Assembly (NCBI GenBank): GCA_963848675.1
Contig: CAWKEY010000025.1
Coordinates: 1 to 64,000, forward strand
Source: CAWKEY01 sp963848675
GTDB taxonomy: Bacteria > Pseudomonadota > Gammaproteobacteria > Methylococcales > Methylomonadaceae
DNA length: 64,000 bases
Direction of reading: 5' to 3'
The notes under the pieces are model-generated. The model was not told where the DNA came from and made no database searches. It was given only the letters and a program-made list of their open reading frames with translations. Positions 1-7,922 of the stretch are shown piece after piece. A program made the translations under genes and the position numbers. Each line of letters begins with the position of its first letter. The stretch's first letter is position 1.

Positions 1-72
1 ATCAGGCCGGAAGACGCGCTCACAGCTGACATAGAAATTGTTGCAATCGACTAGGGCTAGGAGCGGCTGCAT
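1..72 (-). CDS. umuC: UmuC, DNA polymerase V catalytic subunit (N-terminal fragment at window edge)
   Basis: Only the first 24 codons are in the window; the gene runs off the left edge. The visible residues include VDCNNFYVSCERVF, the N-terminal catalytic signature of Y-family translesion polymerases with the first acidic metal ligand. The ATG overlaps the umuD stop codon as TAATG, so the two are translationally coupled as in other umuDC operons. UmuC copies damaged DNA together with processed UmuD. The identification of the family is firm even from this short stretch; whether the rest of the gene is intact cannot be seen. Confidence 0.9.
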   Translation of the reverse strand, partial: MQPLLALVDCNNFYVSCERVFRPD

Positions 73-521
73 TACAGTGGATGAATCACATTCGTGACCA
101 CGCCCCAGATCACCATTTCAAGTTCTTCGTAGATGGCAATATCAGGATAGTCGGGGTTTTCTGCTTTTAGCTTCCATTGTCCGTTTTCTTGCTCCAGACG
201 CTTAACCGTCAGCTCGCCGTTCAGCGCGCAAATAACGATCTTCCCCGGCACCGGCTCTATGGAACGGTCCACCACCAGAATATCGTTCGGATGAATACCG
301 GCGCCGAGCATCGATTCGCCTTGGGCGCGAACAAAGAACGTGGCGGCCGGCCTTTGCACCAGCAGTTCGTTCAAATCCAGTGTTTTCTCGACGTAATCAT
401 CGGCAGGCGATGGAAATCCGGCCGCGACTTTGCCAGTAAACAGCGGCAAGGCAATCCGGCACAGCGTGCGGTCGGGGTAAAGGATGTCCGTCAAGACGGT
501 TCTAATAAATGATTGATCCAT
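72..521 (-). CDS. umuD: UmuD, self-cleaving subunit of DNA polymerase V
   Basis: 149 aa, close to the usual UmuD length. It is a LexA-type S24 peptidase without a DNA-binding domain. Ala34-Gly35 is the expected self-cleavage bond, Ser70 (in GESM) the nucleophile and Lys107 (in TVKR) the general base. RecA filaments stimulate cleavage, and the processed form joins UmuC in translesion synthesis. It is the first gene of a leftward umuDC operon, divergent from lexA, with about 106 bp between the two starts. A GTTC-N7-GTTC direct repeat lies 30 bp upstream of its start, so LexA control is the natural reading. Confidence 0.93.
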   Translation of the reverse strand: MDQSFIRTVLTDILYPDRTLCRIALPLFTGKVAAGFPSPADDYVEKTLDLNELLVQRPAATFFVRAQGESMLGAGIHPNDILVVDRSIEPVPGKIVICALNGELTVKRLEQENGQWKLKAENPDYPDIAIYEELEMVIWGVVTNVIHPL

Positions 522-550
522 AAAGGCAATAAAAAAAAGGGCTTAATTAT

Positions 551-565
551 GTTCTCTTCTTGTTC
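551..565. promoter_or_regulatory. Candidate LexA operator, GTTC-N7-GTTC direct repeat
   Basis: GTTC at 551-554 and 562-565 are separated by exactly 7 bp, between the divergent umuD and lexA genes. This is the direct-repeat SOS box known from Alphaproteobacteria, not the CTGT-N8-ACAG palindrome of Enterobacteria, which I do not see here. Both repeats continue as GTTCTC. Binding by the adjacent LexA is inferred from position only. Confidence 0.5.
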
Positions 566-627
566 TCTTTTTGCTTTCATTTTAGGCCGATTTTGGTAAG
601 CTGACAAAAAATAAAACAACCGGAGCG

Positions 628-1257
628 ATGATGAATGAACTAAGCCGTCGACAGCGGGAAATCTTTGATTTTCTGCGCGACAACTACGAACGCTTTGCCT
701 ATCCGCCAACGCTGGACGAACTTTGCGCGGCGCTGGGCATGGCCTCGCGCGGCTCGCTATACAAACACATCATGGCCCTGATCGGGGCCGGCCTGGTCGA
801 ACCGTTCACCGGCAACAAGCAAGGCGGCATCCGCTTGACCGCCCAGGCGCAACGGGACTATAGCGCCTGTGAGCACTCGTTGCCGTTTGTCGGCAAGATC
901 GCCGCCGGCAAGCCGATCGAAGCACTGGAAAACATTAACTATATGGCCGTTCCTGAAGTCTTGAAAAGCGATAAACACTGTTATGTGTTGCAGATCAAGG
1001 GCGATTCGATGATCGAGGCCGGCATTTTCGACGGCGACTGGGTGATCATCGAGCAGCGCAGTTACGCCAGCAATGGCGAGATTGTGGTTGCGCTGATCGA
1101 GAAGGCCGAGGCGACTTTGAAATACATCGAGCAGTCGCCGGGGAAAGTGCTGTTGATCCCGGCCAATGCCAATATGGCAGCGCTGTCATACCACCCGGAG
1201 CAGGTCGAAATCCAGGGTGTGTTGGTCGGACAAATGCGCAGTTACCGTTCACATTAA
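628..1257 (+). CDS. lexA: LexA-family SOS repressor (probably a LexA2-type paralogue)
   Basis: 209 aa. Residues 1-72 form the LexA winged helix-turn-helix (LSRRQREIFDFL, TLDELCAALGM); residues 85-209 form the S24 self-cleaving peptidase. Ala93-Gly94 is the scissile bond, Ser127 (GDSM) the nucleophile and Lys165 (TLKY) the base. It represses SOS genes until RecA triggers autocleavage. Two consecutive ATGs are possible starts, both behind GGAGCG. The pairing with umuDC and an SRAP gene, and an operator unlike the E. coli box, suggest a second LexA dedicated to a mutagenesis cassette, as described in Pseudomonas and Xanthomonas. Whether a housekeeping lexA exists elsewhere is not visible. Confidence 0.9.
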   Translation: MMNELSRRQREIFDFLRDNYERFAYPPTLDELCAALGMASRGSLYKHIMALIGAGLVEPFTGNKQGGIRLTAQAQRDYSACEHSLPFVGKIAAGKPIEALENINYMAVPEVLKSDKHCYVLQIKGDSMIEAGIFDGDWVIIEQRSYASNGEIVVALIEKAEATLKYIEQSPGKVLLIPANANMAALSYHPEQVEIQGVLVGQMRSYRSH

Positions 1258-1286
1258 TTACAAGCACCACAACTAGGAGAATTATC

Positions 1287-1430
1287 ATGCCAAGAAGAAT
1301 CCATATGCAGGATCAAGTCAGTAATAAGGTCGAGGAGATTATGAGCCACTATGACCGGTGTTACGGGGAGCTATGGGCCATGAAAGTGTTGCTGCTGGCG
1401 GCTTTTTTATTGCTTGGTGCGTATTGGTGA
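1287..1430 (+). CDS. 47-aa single-span membrane peptide in the SOS locus
   Basis: A short reading frame of 47 codons starting at an ATG behind a good ribosome binding site (AGGAGA at 1275-1280). It begins 29 bp after the lexA stop and ends 21 bp before the SRAP start. The first 32 residues are charged and helical; residues about 32-47 form one hydrophobic segment ending in the tip AYW. I recognise no family. Small SOS-induced single-span proteins that block division (SidA and DidA in Caulobacter) are a known theme, and this would be an analogue by position and architecture only. That it is a gene rests on the RBS and tight spacing. Confidence 0.55.
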   Translation: MPRRIHMQDQVSNKVEEIMSHYDRCYGELWAMKVLLLAAFLLLGAYW

Positions 1431-1451
1431 TGAGTCAGTTCGTGAGTGCTT

Positions 1452-2128
1452 ATGTGTGGTCGATTCGCGCTATACAGTGATCCTTTTACCTTGGCCCGGC
1501 GTTTCGAGGCCGAAGCGCTTCCAGAGTTGCGTCCGCGCTATAACATTGCACCGACGCAAAATATTCCCATTGTGTGTGAGGAAGGCGATAAAAGGCGCTT
1601 TGCGATGGCTCGCTGGGGGTTAATACCGCATTGGGCGAAGGATATGAAGATCGGCTATCACACGATCAATGCCCGGGCCGAGACGGTGGCCAGCAAACCG
1701 GCGTTCCGGAATGCTTTCAAGCACCGACGTGCCTTGATCCCGGCGGACGGCTATTTCGAATGGCAGGTCGTACCGGACTCTAAAACTAAACAGCCCTGGT
1801 TCATCACGCTGCGGGATCGTGGACCTATGGCGTTTGCCGGATTATGGGAGCGGTGGCGGAGTCCTGAAGCCGAAGAATTGGAATCTTGCACTATCATCGT
1901 AACGGATGCGAACGAGATTATGCGGCCGATTCATGATCGTATGCCAGTGATTCTTACGCTTGGTGATTGGGACGCTTGGCTCAGATCAGACGGTGAAGAT
2001 ACGGGAGGACTACATAATTTGCTGAAGCCATATCCGCCGGAAGGGATGGCGCCTGGCCGGTAAGTACGAAGGTCAATAGCCCACGCAATGATTCAGTGGA
2101 GTGCTTGGAGTTTATGAATTCACCGTGA
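1452..2128 (+). pseudogene. yedK: SRAP (YedK/HMCES) abasic-site crosslinking protein, frameshifted near the C terminus
   Basis: SRAP proteins crosslink to abasic sites in single-stranded DNA through Cys2, so the start must be the ATG at 1452 giving MCGRF rather than the GTG 6 bp upstream. Other catalytic residues are present: Asn73 (TINARAE), Glu103 (GYFEW) and His161 (HDRMP). The frame closes at 2063 after 203 codons, but the conserved C-terminal motif WPVSTKVNSPRND continues in another frame from about 2052 to a stop at 2128. One base is missing near 2048-2051; restoring it gives about 225 aa, the normal length. The catalytic core survives, so a shortened protein might retain function, or the base may be an assembly error. 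Confidence 0.8.
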
Positions 2129-2249
2129 CAGCGAATGTCACGGATTCAGGTCTATAGTTTAAAAATTTTTGACATTATAACTATTGGTATAGATATGAGC
2201 TTAAATGACTTATGCCCCTCTTCAATAATGGAAGTACTATCGTTTATAG

Positions 2250-3659
2250 CATCTCGTTATACACAACTCTGCGATTCACGCACAGCCCGTATACCCAAGG
2301 CGAAATCCATTACGCGCTGAAGCCCTAGCCAAAGCGTTTTCGTACCCGGCTCGCCATCACCTTTACGACCCAGAAAACCGCCAAAGCCAGCGATCAGGCG
2401 GATGACGTCGTTCAGCTTTGGGGGCTGATCCGGCAAGGGTTTACGTGCGACCAACCAGGCGGCCTGCCATTCTTCCGGGTCGAAGACCACTTCACAGTCC
2501 ATCTCCGGGCAGGCCCGTCCCAGCCGCATCAGATAGCCGATTCGCCAAGCGGTAATCATGTACAAGGCCAGGGCCAACTCGATGCGCGGCATCGCCGACA
2601 ACTGTAACGCTTCAACCTTACAACCGTTTTTGAGAATGTTGAAAAACATTTCAATTTCCCAGCGGCACCGGTACCAGTCGACCAGTTCGGCGGCTTCGGC
2701 CAGCGTATTGGCCGAACGGTTGGTCAGCAGTCGCCATTCCAGCGGCTTTTCACCGGCTGGCGGGTTGATTTCGCGAGCCAGAAGGGCCGTGACTTCAATG
2801 TCCCCGCCGTTCCCGTCAGGCAAGCGGACGCGCAAGCAACGCAGTTGCTGGGTGACGTTGCGCCCTGTGCGTCCCGGACGTGGGGGCAAGTAAAATTGCA
2901 CCTCGCCTAAGTCGGGCGCTTGCTCGGCCTGCTCCCATAGCTTGGCCTCATCCCGGCCCAGTTTTCGATTGTGCTTGGCCCGGATCAACCAGTCAGCAGG
3001 ATTCCCTAAGGCATGGGCACGTTGCATCAAGGCCAGCATATCCGCTTCGCGGTCGGCTACATAGATCCACCGGGTTTCGGGCATGGCCTCGGCGTATTCG
3101 GCAATCCGTTCGTAGCCTTCCAGCCAGCGCTGGCTTTCCAGTATGCCGGGACGTTCGCCGTGCGCTTCTTTCGGTTCCCGCGCCCACATCCAGGCATCCA
3201 AAACGCCCAAAGGCAAGCGCTCCGGGGTCACCGCAAAGGTCGGATGCAAATACATGCCCCGCTGCGCTTCATAAGACATCGGCCCCAAGCCTGCTATCGT
3301 TTGACCATGGTAATCGAGCTCTGTCGTATCCTGCAGACACAGCACCACGGGACTGGCTTGGATGCGCTTTAATGTACAGTCGATATGCGGCTGCAGAATA
3401 TCCCGCCAGTCGATGTCGTCCTGCGCCAAAAACCGGTAAGCTGCTACGGTTTCACTCCAGCCGCCGCACGCGCCTGGAATGCTCGCACTGGGTTTTTCTG
3501 AAAACCGTTCCAATAACTTCACTGACCGATTATTCAATCGTTGATCTCCAAGGTCAATGCCCGACAATTCATCCTTCGCCCATCCCACTTCTGTTTACCG
3601 CCCCGAACACAAAAAGGGCAGTAGGTTACAGTATTAGCGAAGTTGTGTATAACGAGATG
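2250..3659 (-). mobile_element. IS4-family insertion sequence, copy 1 (1410 bp, complete)
   Basis: The ends are a perfect 19-bp inverted repeat, starting CATCTCGTTATAC, at 2250-2268 and 3641-3659. A perfect 9-bp target duplication, CGTTTATAG, flanks it at 2241-2249 and 3660-3668. It carries one transposase gene whose stop lies inside the terminal repeat. A second copy of the same length sits in opposite orientation at 4966-6375. Intact ends, intact transposase and unmutated target repeats indicate a recent insertion. Confidence 0.95.
2257..3588 (-). CDS. IS4-family transposase (copy 1)
   Basis: 443-aa DDE transposase of the IS4 superfamily, related in motif layout to Tn5/IS50. The first catalytic Asp lies in DTTELDYHG, the second in VADREAD, and the Glu in the Y-x2-R-x3-E-x6-K signature (WYRCRWEIEMFFNILKNG). 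Translation starts at a GTG; no better start is in frame. The 9-bp target duplication around the element agrees with this family's staggered cut. The protein is identical to that of copy 2. Confidence 0.95.
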   Translation of the reverse strand: MGWAKDELSGIDLGDQRLNNRSVKLLERFSEKPSASIPGACGGWSETVAAYRFLAQDDIDWRDILQPHIDCTLKRIQASPVVLCLQDTTELDYHGQTIAGLGPMSYEAQRGMYLHPTFAVTPERLPLGVLDAWMWAREPKEAHGERPGILESQRWLEGYERIAEYAEAMPETRWIYVADREADMLALMQRAHALGNPADWLIRAKHNRKLGRDEAKLWEQAEQAPDLGEVQFYLPPRPGRTGRNVTQQLRCLRVRLPDGNGGDIEVTALLAREINPPAGEKPLEWRLLTNRSANTLAEAAELVDWYRCRWEIEMFFNILKNGCKVEALQLSAMPRIELALALYMITAWRIGYLMRLGRACPEMDCEVVFDPEEWQAAWLVARKPLPDQPPKLNDVIRLIAGFGGFLGRKGDGEPGTKTLWLGLQRVMDFALGIRAVRESQSCV

Positions 3660-4100
3660 CGTTTATAGTTACGCTGATATCACTTATAGTTGCAGGTTAC
3701 CAACAGATACGGATAAGTAAATTAAAAAACTACAGGATCAAAAGTTTACGAGCCGCTCTAAAATCTTGCACTCGAATAATGAGCGATACGTTTTTACTAA
3801 CTAAGTATCCAGACCACTATGGTATTACTAACATTAAGGCTAGCAATAAGATACGAGGTACTCATAACGATTCGACCACTCTTATTTGGTCGTTTTTTCA
3901 GGAGTTATCAGAAATAGATAAGCCATGGAATCAGAAAAAGTTAGACTTCTACTACAAATCTGGGTTGATTACATCCAAATGGGTGTGGCTCCAAGCTCAA
4001 CTTTTTGTTGACAATGGCGTAGATATTACGATGCCTAAAGATTTGCCAGATAATACTATCGATTGTATTGATGGAGATGATTGAATTAGATTAGTTGAAA

Positions 4101-4165
4101 ACTTCTGATCCAGCATTTCCCACAGATACAAAGCCAAATAAGAGCGGTAAGGCACCGCTTTTTCT
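4101..4165 (-). repeat. 65-bp diverged repeat, copy A (encodes a relic C-terminal peptide)
   Basis: About 65 bp similar to 7457-7521, with scattered substitutions. On the minus strand both copies read as the same short peptide, YLALYLWEMLDQK here and YLALYLWEILDQK in copy B, close to a stop codon. This looks like the end of two related genes otherwise lost. Copy A lies beyond the AIPR stop and copy B between vsr and AIPR. I cannot name the parent family. Confidence 0.55.
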
Positions 4166-4965
4166 GGTTCGAAAGTGATGCCTTTTTCCCCGGACAAATT
4201 TGATGCTCGATTACCATGCAGCTAACCAAAACAAGACTGGACGCCACCCCGTCAGAGCCAGAGGGAATAGGAACATAAAATAAGTTGTAAATCCACAGAC
4301 CTAACCGATTATGAGCTGTTTGTTAGCTCAATAATTTACCAACAAACGCAGATCCTTTTGCAATCTGGTCTGTAGCTCCAAGAACATTGAATTCTTTTAG
4401 AACAAGGTCTAATGATTCTTGTAATACTTCAGCAGGAATAGATATCGCTGGAATCTGAGCTAATTTATCTACAATTCCTTCTTTAGATCCTACCAATTTC
4501 ACGCACACCATCATTGCTACATAATATTTGATGTTTATAACTGTTTTATACTCTAGCTGCTGGCCACAATTCTCATGTTTAAGGTAATTTTCAACCGCCT
4601 TCATAATTTGAATGGCTTTTAGATATATATCGATTTGGATATCTAAACTAAATATTCTCTTGTATTCAGCATCCGAGTTAATTAGGGTTGATGGCCTTGC
4701 TCTAGCGCTATTTGGTTTCAGAAGAGTGATAGCCATCATTGTTTGAGCCATGTATGAGATACTTATTATTTTGGCGACCGGCATACCTTGATTTTTATAG
4801 TAGTTTTTCTTTCTGTCGTAATAATATCCATTTGCCTTGAGAAAATCTTCAATATTCCTGTGGATATCATCAGAGCTACGTAGAGAGGCTGGCGGAATTG
4901 AAGTCTGGCTATTTGTTGCCCGAATTATTCTGTCTCTTGCTTCCTCATTTTCTTCACATATAACC

Positions 4966-6375
4966 CATCTCGTTATACACAACTTCGCTAATACTGTAAC
5001 CTACTGCCCTTTTTGTGTTCGGGGCGGTAAACAGAAGTGGGATGGGCGAAGGATGAATTGTCGGGCATTGACCTTGGAGATCAACGATTGAATAATCGGT
5101 CAGTGAAGTTATTGGAACGGTTTTCAGAAAAACCCAGTGCGAGCATTCCAGGCGCGTGCGGCGGCTGGAGTGAAACCGTAGCAGCTTACCGGTTTTTGGC
5201 GCAGGACGACATCGACTGGCGGGATATTCTGCAGCCGCATATCGACTGTACATTAAAGCGCATCCAAGCCAGTCCCGTGGTGCTGTGTCTGCAGGATACG
5301 ACAGAGCTCGATTACCATGGTCAAACGATAGCAGGCTTGGGGCCGATGTCTTATGAAGCGCAGCGGGGCATGTATTTGCATCCGACCTTTGCGGTGACCC
5401 CGGAGCGCTTGCCTTTGGGCGTTTTGGATGCCTGGATGTGGGCGCGGGAACCGAAAGAAGCGCACGGCGAACGTCCCGGCATACTGGAAAGCCAGCGCTG
5501 GCTGGAAGGCTACGAACGGATTGCCGAATACGCCGAGGCCATGCCCGAAACCCGGTGGATCTATGTAGCCGACCGCGAAGCGGATATGCTGGCCTTGATG
5601 CAACGTGCCCATGCCTTAGGGAATCCTGCTGACTGGTTGATCCGGGCCAAGCACAATCGAAAACTGGGCCGGGATGAGGCCAAGCTATGGGAGCAGGCCG
5701 AGCAAGCGCCCGACTTAGGCGAGGTGCAATTTTACTTGCCCCCACGTCCGGGACGCACAGGGCGCAACGTCACCCAGCAACTGCGTTGCTTGCGCGTCCG
5801 CTTGCCTGACGGGAACGGCGGGGACATTGAAGTCACGGCCCTTCTGGCTCGCGAAATCAACCCGCCAGCCGGTGAAAAGCCGCTGGAATGGCGACTGCTG
5901 ACCAACCGTTCGGCCAATACGCTGGCCGAAGCCGCCGAACTGGTCGACTGGTACCGGTGCCGCTGGGAAATTGAAATGTTTTTCAACATTCTCAAAAACG
6001 GTTGTAAGGTTGAAGCGTTACAGTTGTCGGCGATGCCGCGCATCGAGTTGGCCCTGGCCTTGTACATGATTACCGCTTGGCGAATCGGCTATCTGATGCG
6101 GCTGGGACGGGCCTGCCCGGAGATGGACTGTGAAGTGGTCTTCGACCCGGAAGAATGGCAGGCCGCCTGGTTGGTCGCACGTAAACCCTTGCCGGATCAG
6201 CCCCCAAAGCTGAACGACGTCATCCGCCTGATCGCTGGCTTTGGCGGTTTTCTGGGTCGTAAAGGTGATGGCGAGCCGGGTACGAAAACGCTTTGGCTAG
6301 GGCTTCAGCGCGTAATGGATTTCGCCTTGGGTATACGGGCTGTGCGTGAATCGCAGAGTTGTGTATAACGAGATG
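4966..6375 (+). mobile_element. IS4-family insertion sequence, copy 2 (1410 bp, complete)
   Basis: Same length and same 19-bp terminal inverted repeats (4966-4984, 6357-6375) as copy 1, in opposite orientation. It has its own 9-bp target duplication, CATATAACC, at 4957-4965 and 6376-6384. Because each copy carries a different duplication, the two inserted independently and do not form a composite transposon. The copies flank 1.3 kb as a 1.4-kb inverted repeat, a likely site for inversion or assembly error. Confidence 0.95.
5037..6368 (+). CDS. IS4-family transposase (copy 2)
   Basis: 443 aa, identical in sequence to the copy 1 transposase, with all three catalytic acidic residues and the Y-x2-R-x3-E-x6-K signature. 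It starts at a GTG 71 bp inside the element. The host gene, AIPR, is on the opposite strand. Identity of the two copies implies that transposition was recent and the enzyme probably still works. Confidence 0.95.
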   Translation: MGWAKDELSGIDLGDQRLNNRSVKLLERFSEKPSASIPGACGGWSETVAAYRFLAQDDIDWRDILQPHIDCTLKRIQASPVVLCLQDTTELDYHGQTIAGLGPMSYEAQRGMYLHPTFAVTPERLPLGVLDAWMWAREPKEAHGERPGILESQRWLEGYERIAEYAEAMPETRWIYVADREADMLALMQRAHALGNPADWLIRAKHNRKLGRDEAKLWEQAEQAPDLGEVQFYLPPRPGRTGRNVTQQLRCLRVRLPDGNGGDIEVTALLAREINPPAGEKPLEWRLLTNRSANTLAEAAELVDWYRCRWEIEMFFNILKNGCKVEALQLSAMPRIELALALYMITAWRIGYLMRLGRACPEMDCEVVFDPEEWQAAWLVARKPLPDQPPKLNDVIRLIAGFGGFLGRKGDGEPGTKTLWLGLQRVMDFALGIRAVRESQSCV

Positions 6376-7456
6376 CATATAACCCGGACCAAAACGGCAC
6401 GTTCATCTCCGGAAGAATCATCAAGTTGTGAAAAATGTCGGTATATTTCATGAGATGTTTGCAATCCATTAACAATTTGAGGATCTTCGATGGTCAATTG
6501 CTTGCCAGCTAAAACAGCTTTAGGGGTAATAATAGTAACACCGTTATTCAGGTACCAAAAATTCTCAGAATCTCTATTTTCTAGCGTTTTTCGAATACCG
6601 GTATTTACAACTACGCTTCCTTGGTAATCTCTTACATTCGATTCGAAAATGCTTCTCGCCAATGCGCCAGAGTCAGAAATAAACTCGAAGTATTTGGACA
6701 AACCAACTAAGCATATATAGCTACCAGCTGTGGTACCTATTGGCGATTCAGCAACTTCTAATATCCTTGAAGTTGAAGGTACGTTTCTTGTCATCTCAAG
6801 AAGCTTAGAGGCACCAATAAATTCAAATGAAAATTCTGCACCCCCAAACATTTTAGCTATATCTTCTTGTAGCTTAGGAACCTTACCTTCAACGTTTGGA
6901 TGTACCTCATTTCCTTGAGTGGCATAAAAATATCGTATTTCAGTTTTTGGAAATGTTTTGGCTAATTTAGCATACGCATCTCTGAATAGCTTTACTTTGT
7001 CGATAAGTTCTGCGTTATACCTTTGAGAATAGTCATCTGGTTCGTTAGCCAAATTGAATAAATCTTGAGCGGACTCTCTAAACTTGATGACAGCATCCTC
7101 CTTGAAGGAGGCAGATGTCTTTGACTGAATTAAAATTAACTCAATATGATTTTTCTTTTGGTTAGAATTAATTGCTGTATCTTCTTTTAGAGGCTCGCCA
7201 TTAATGAAAGTATATATTGAGTCAATACCTCCATCGCCACCTTCACCGACTATTCCATAGGTTATATCATCATATGTCAGGTCATAGTCCTTTAGTATTT
7301 CTGAAGCAGAATAAATTTCAAAGTACTCTGAAATTGAGAGCTCATCATCAGATTCAGCACATCTTTCCTTGATAATTTGTTCGAGAATTATCTGATCATT
7401 CGTTTTTTGAGCCATTTTTAATACTTTTCCTCATTTGCTGTAAAAAAATTAAATCA

Positions 7457-7521
7457 ACTTCTGATCCAATATTTCCCATAGATATAAAGCCAGGTAAGAA
7501 CGGGATGGAGCTGTTTTTCTG
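7457..7521 (-). repeat. 65-bp diverged repeat, copy B (encodes a relic C-terminal peptide)
   Basis: Diverged duplicate of 4101-4165, located between the vsr stop and the AIPR start. On the minus strand it encodes YLALYLWEILDQK followed by a stop, in the same frame as vsr but after the vsr TAA. It may be the remains of a gene that once lay between vsr and AIPR, or a former C-terminal extension of Vsr. Confidence 0.5.
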
Positions 7522-7523
7522 TC

Positions 7524-7922
7524 TTAATTGAGAAATGATTTGATTATTTCAGTAAGACGCTCTGTGTTTTTGAGCTCGCATTCCCATATTACAAGCACAT
7601 CCCAACCCATTTCCATTAGCTTTTTCTGATGATCGGAATCGCGATTTCTATTCCTGGAAATCTTTTGATGCCAATAATCCATATTGGTTTTCGGTTGGCG
7701 GGCACCGCGCTTGCAGTCGTGTGCATGCCAGAAACACCCGTGAACAAAAATCACTTTTTTTCGCCCCGAAAACACCAAGTCTGGGGTGCCAGGCAAGTCG
7801 CGGCGGTGAAGGCGGTAACGGTATCCCATCTGGAAAACAAGTCGCCGTATTTTCATTTCCGGCGCGGTGTCCCGGCTCTTGACCGCGCGCATGATACGCG
7901 AACGATCGAAATTAGACGTCAT
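7524..7922 (-). CDS. vsr: Vsr, very-short-patch-repair DNA mismatch endonuclease
   Basis: 132 aa from the ATG at 7922, the family's usual length. Vsr nicks 5' of T in T:G mismatches that arise when 5-methylcytosine deaminates, protecting the host of a C5 methyltransferase from mutation. Conserved motifs are MRAVKSRDTAPE, PDLVF with the metal-binding Asp48, and VHGCFWHAHDC with His61 and His66. The chosen start overlaps the GIY-YIG stop as ATGACGTCTAA (11 bp); an in-frame start at 7967 would add 15 unconserved residues. Linkage to the cytosine methyltransferase two genes upstream supports the role. Confidence 0.95.
   Translation of the reverse strand: MTSNFDRSRIMRAVKSRDTAPEMKIRRLVFQMGYRYRLHRRDLPGTPDLVFSGRKKVIFVHGCFWHAHDCKRGARQPKTNMDYWHQKISRNRNRDSDHQKKLMEMGWDVLVIWECELKNTERLTEIIKSFLN

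Larger units (their letters stand above)
2195..4084 (+). pseudogene. Small membrane-anchored protein of unknown function, split by IS4 copy 1
   Basis: An ATG at 2195 opens 18 codons that run into the left target duplication (2241-2249). After the IS and the second duplication, the same frame continues from 3669 to the stop at 4084. Removing the IS and one 9-bp repeat gives 156 codons without interruption. The rebuilt protein has an N-terminal hydrophobic segment (EVLSFIVTLISLIVAG) followed by a basic stretch and a soluble domain of about 120 residues ending in an acidic tail. I recognise no domain. It lies at the edge of a defence island, so a phage-related role is possible but unsupported. 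An internal ATG at 3779 could give a 101-aa soluble fragment. Confidence 0.65.
4323..7415 (-). pseudogene. AIPR-family abortive infection protein, split by IS4 copy 2
   Basis: The N-terminal part (7415 to 6376) and C-terminal part (4965 to 4323) are separated by an IS. Removing the IS and one 9-bp duplication restores one frame across VLVRVICEENEEARD and gives about 557 aa, a normal AIPR length. Recognisable stretches are NFWYLNNGVTIITP, QIVNGLQTS and RDRIIRATNSQT. AIPR proteins are linked to abortive infection of phage-infected cells and often sit next to restriction-modification genes, as here. It is last in the leftward cassette methyltransferase, GIY-YIG, Vsr, AIPR, with AGGAAAAG before its ATG. 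The insertion should abolish function; the protein is otherwise undamaged, so loss is recent. Confidence 0.88.

Noticed and set aside
2250..6375. Composite transposon formed by the two IS4 copies
   Set aside because: Each copy has its own different 9-bp duplication, so they inserted separately.
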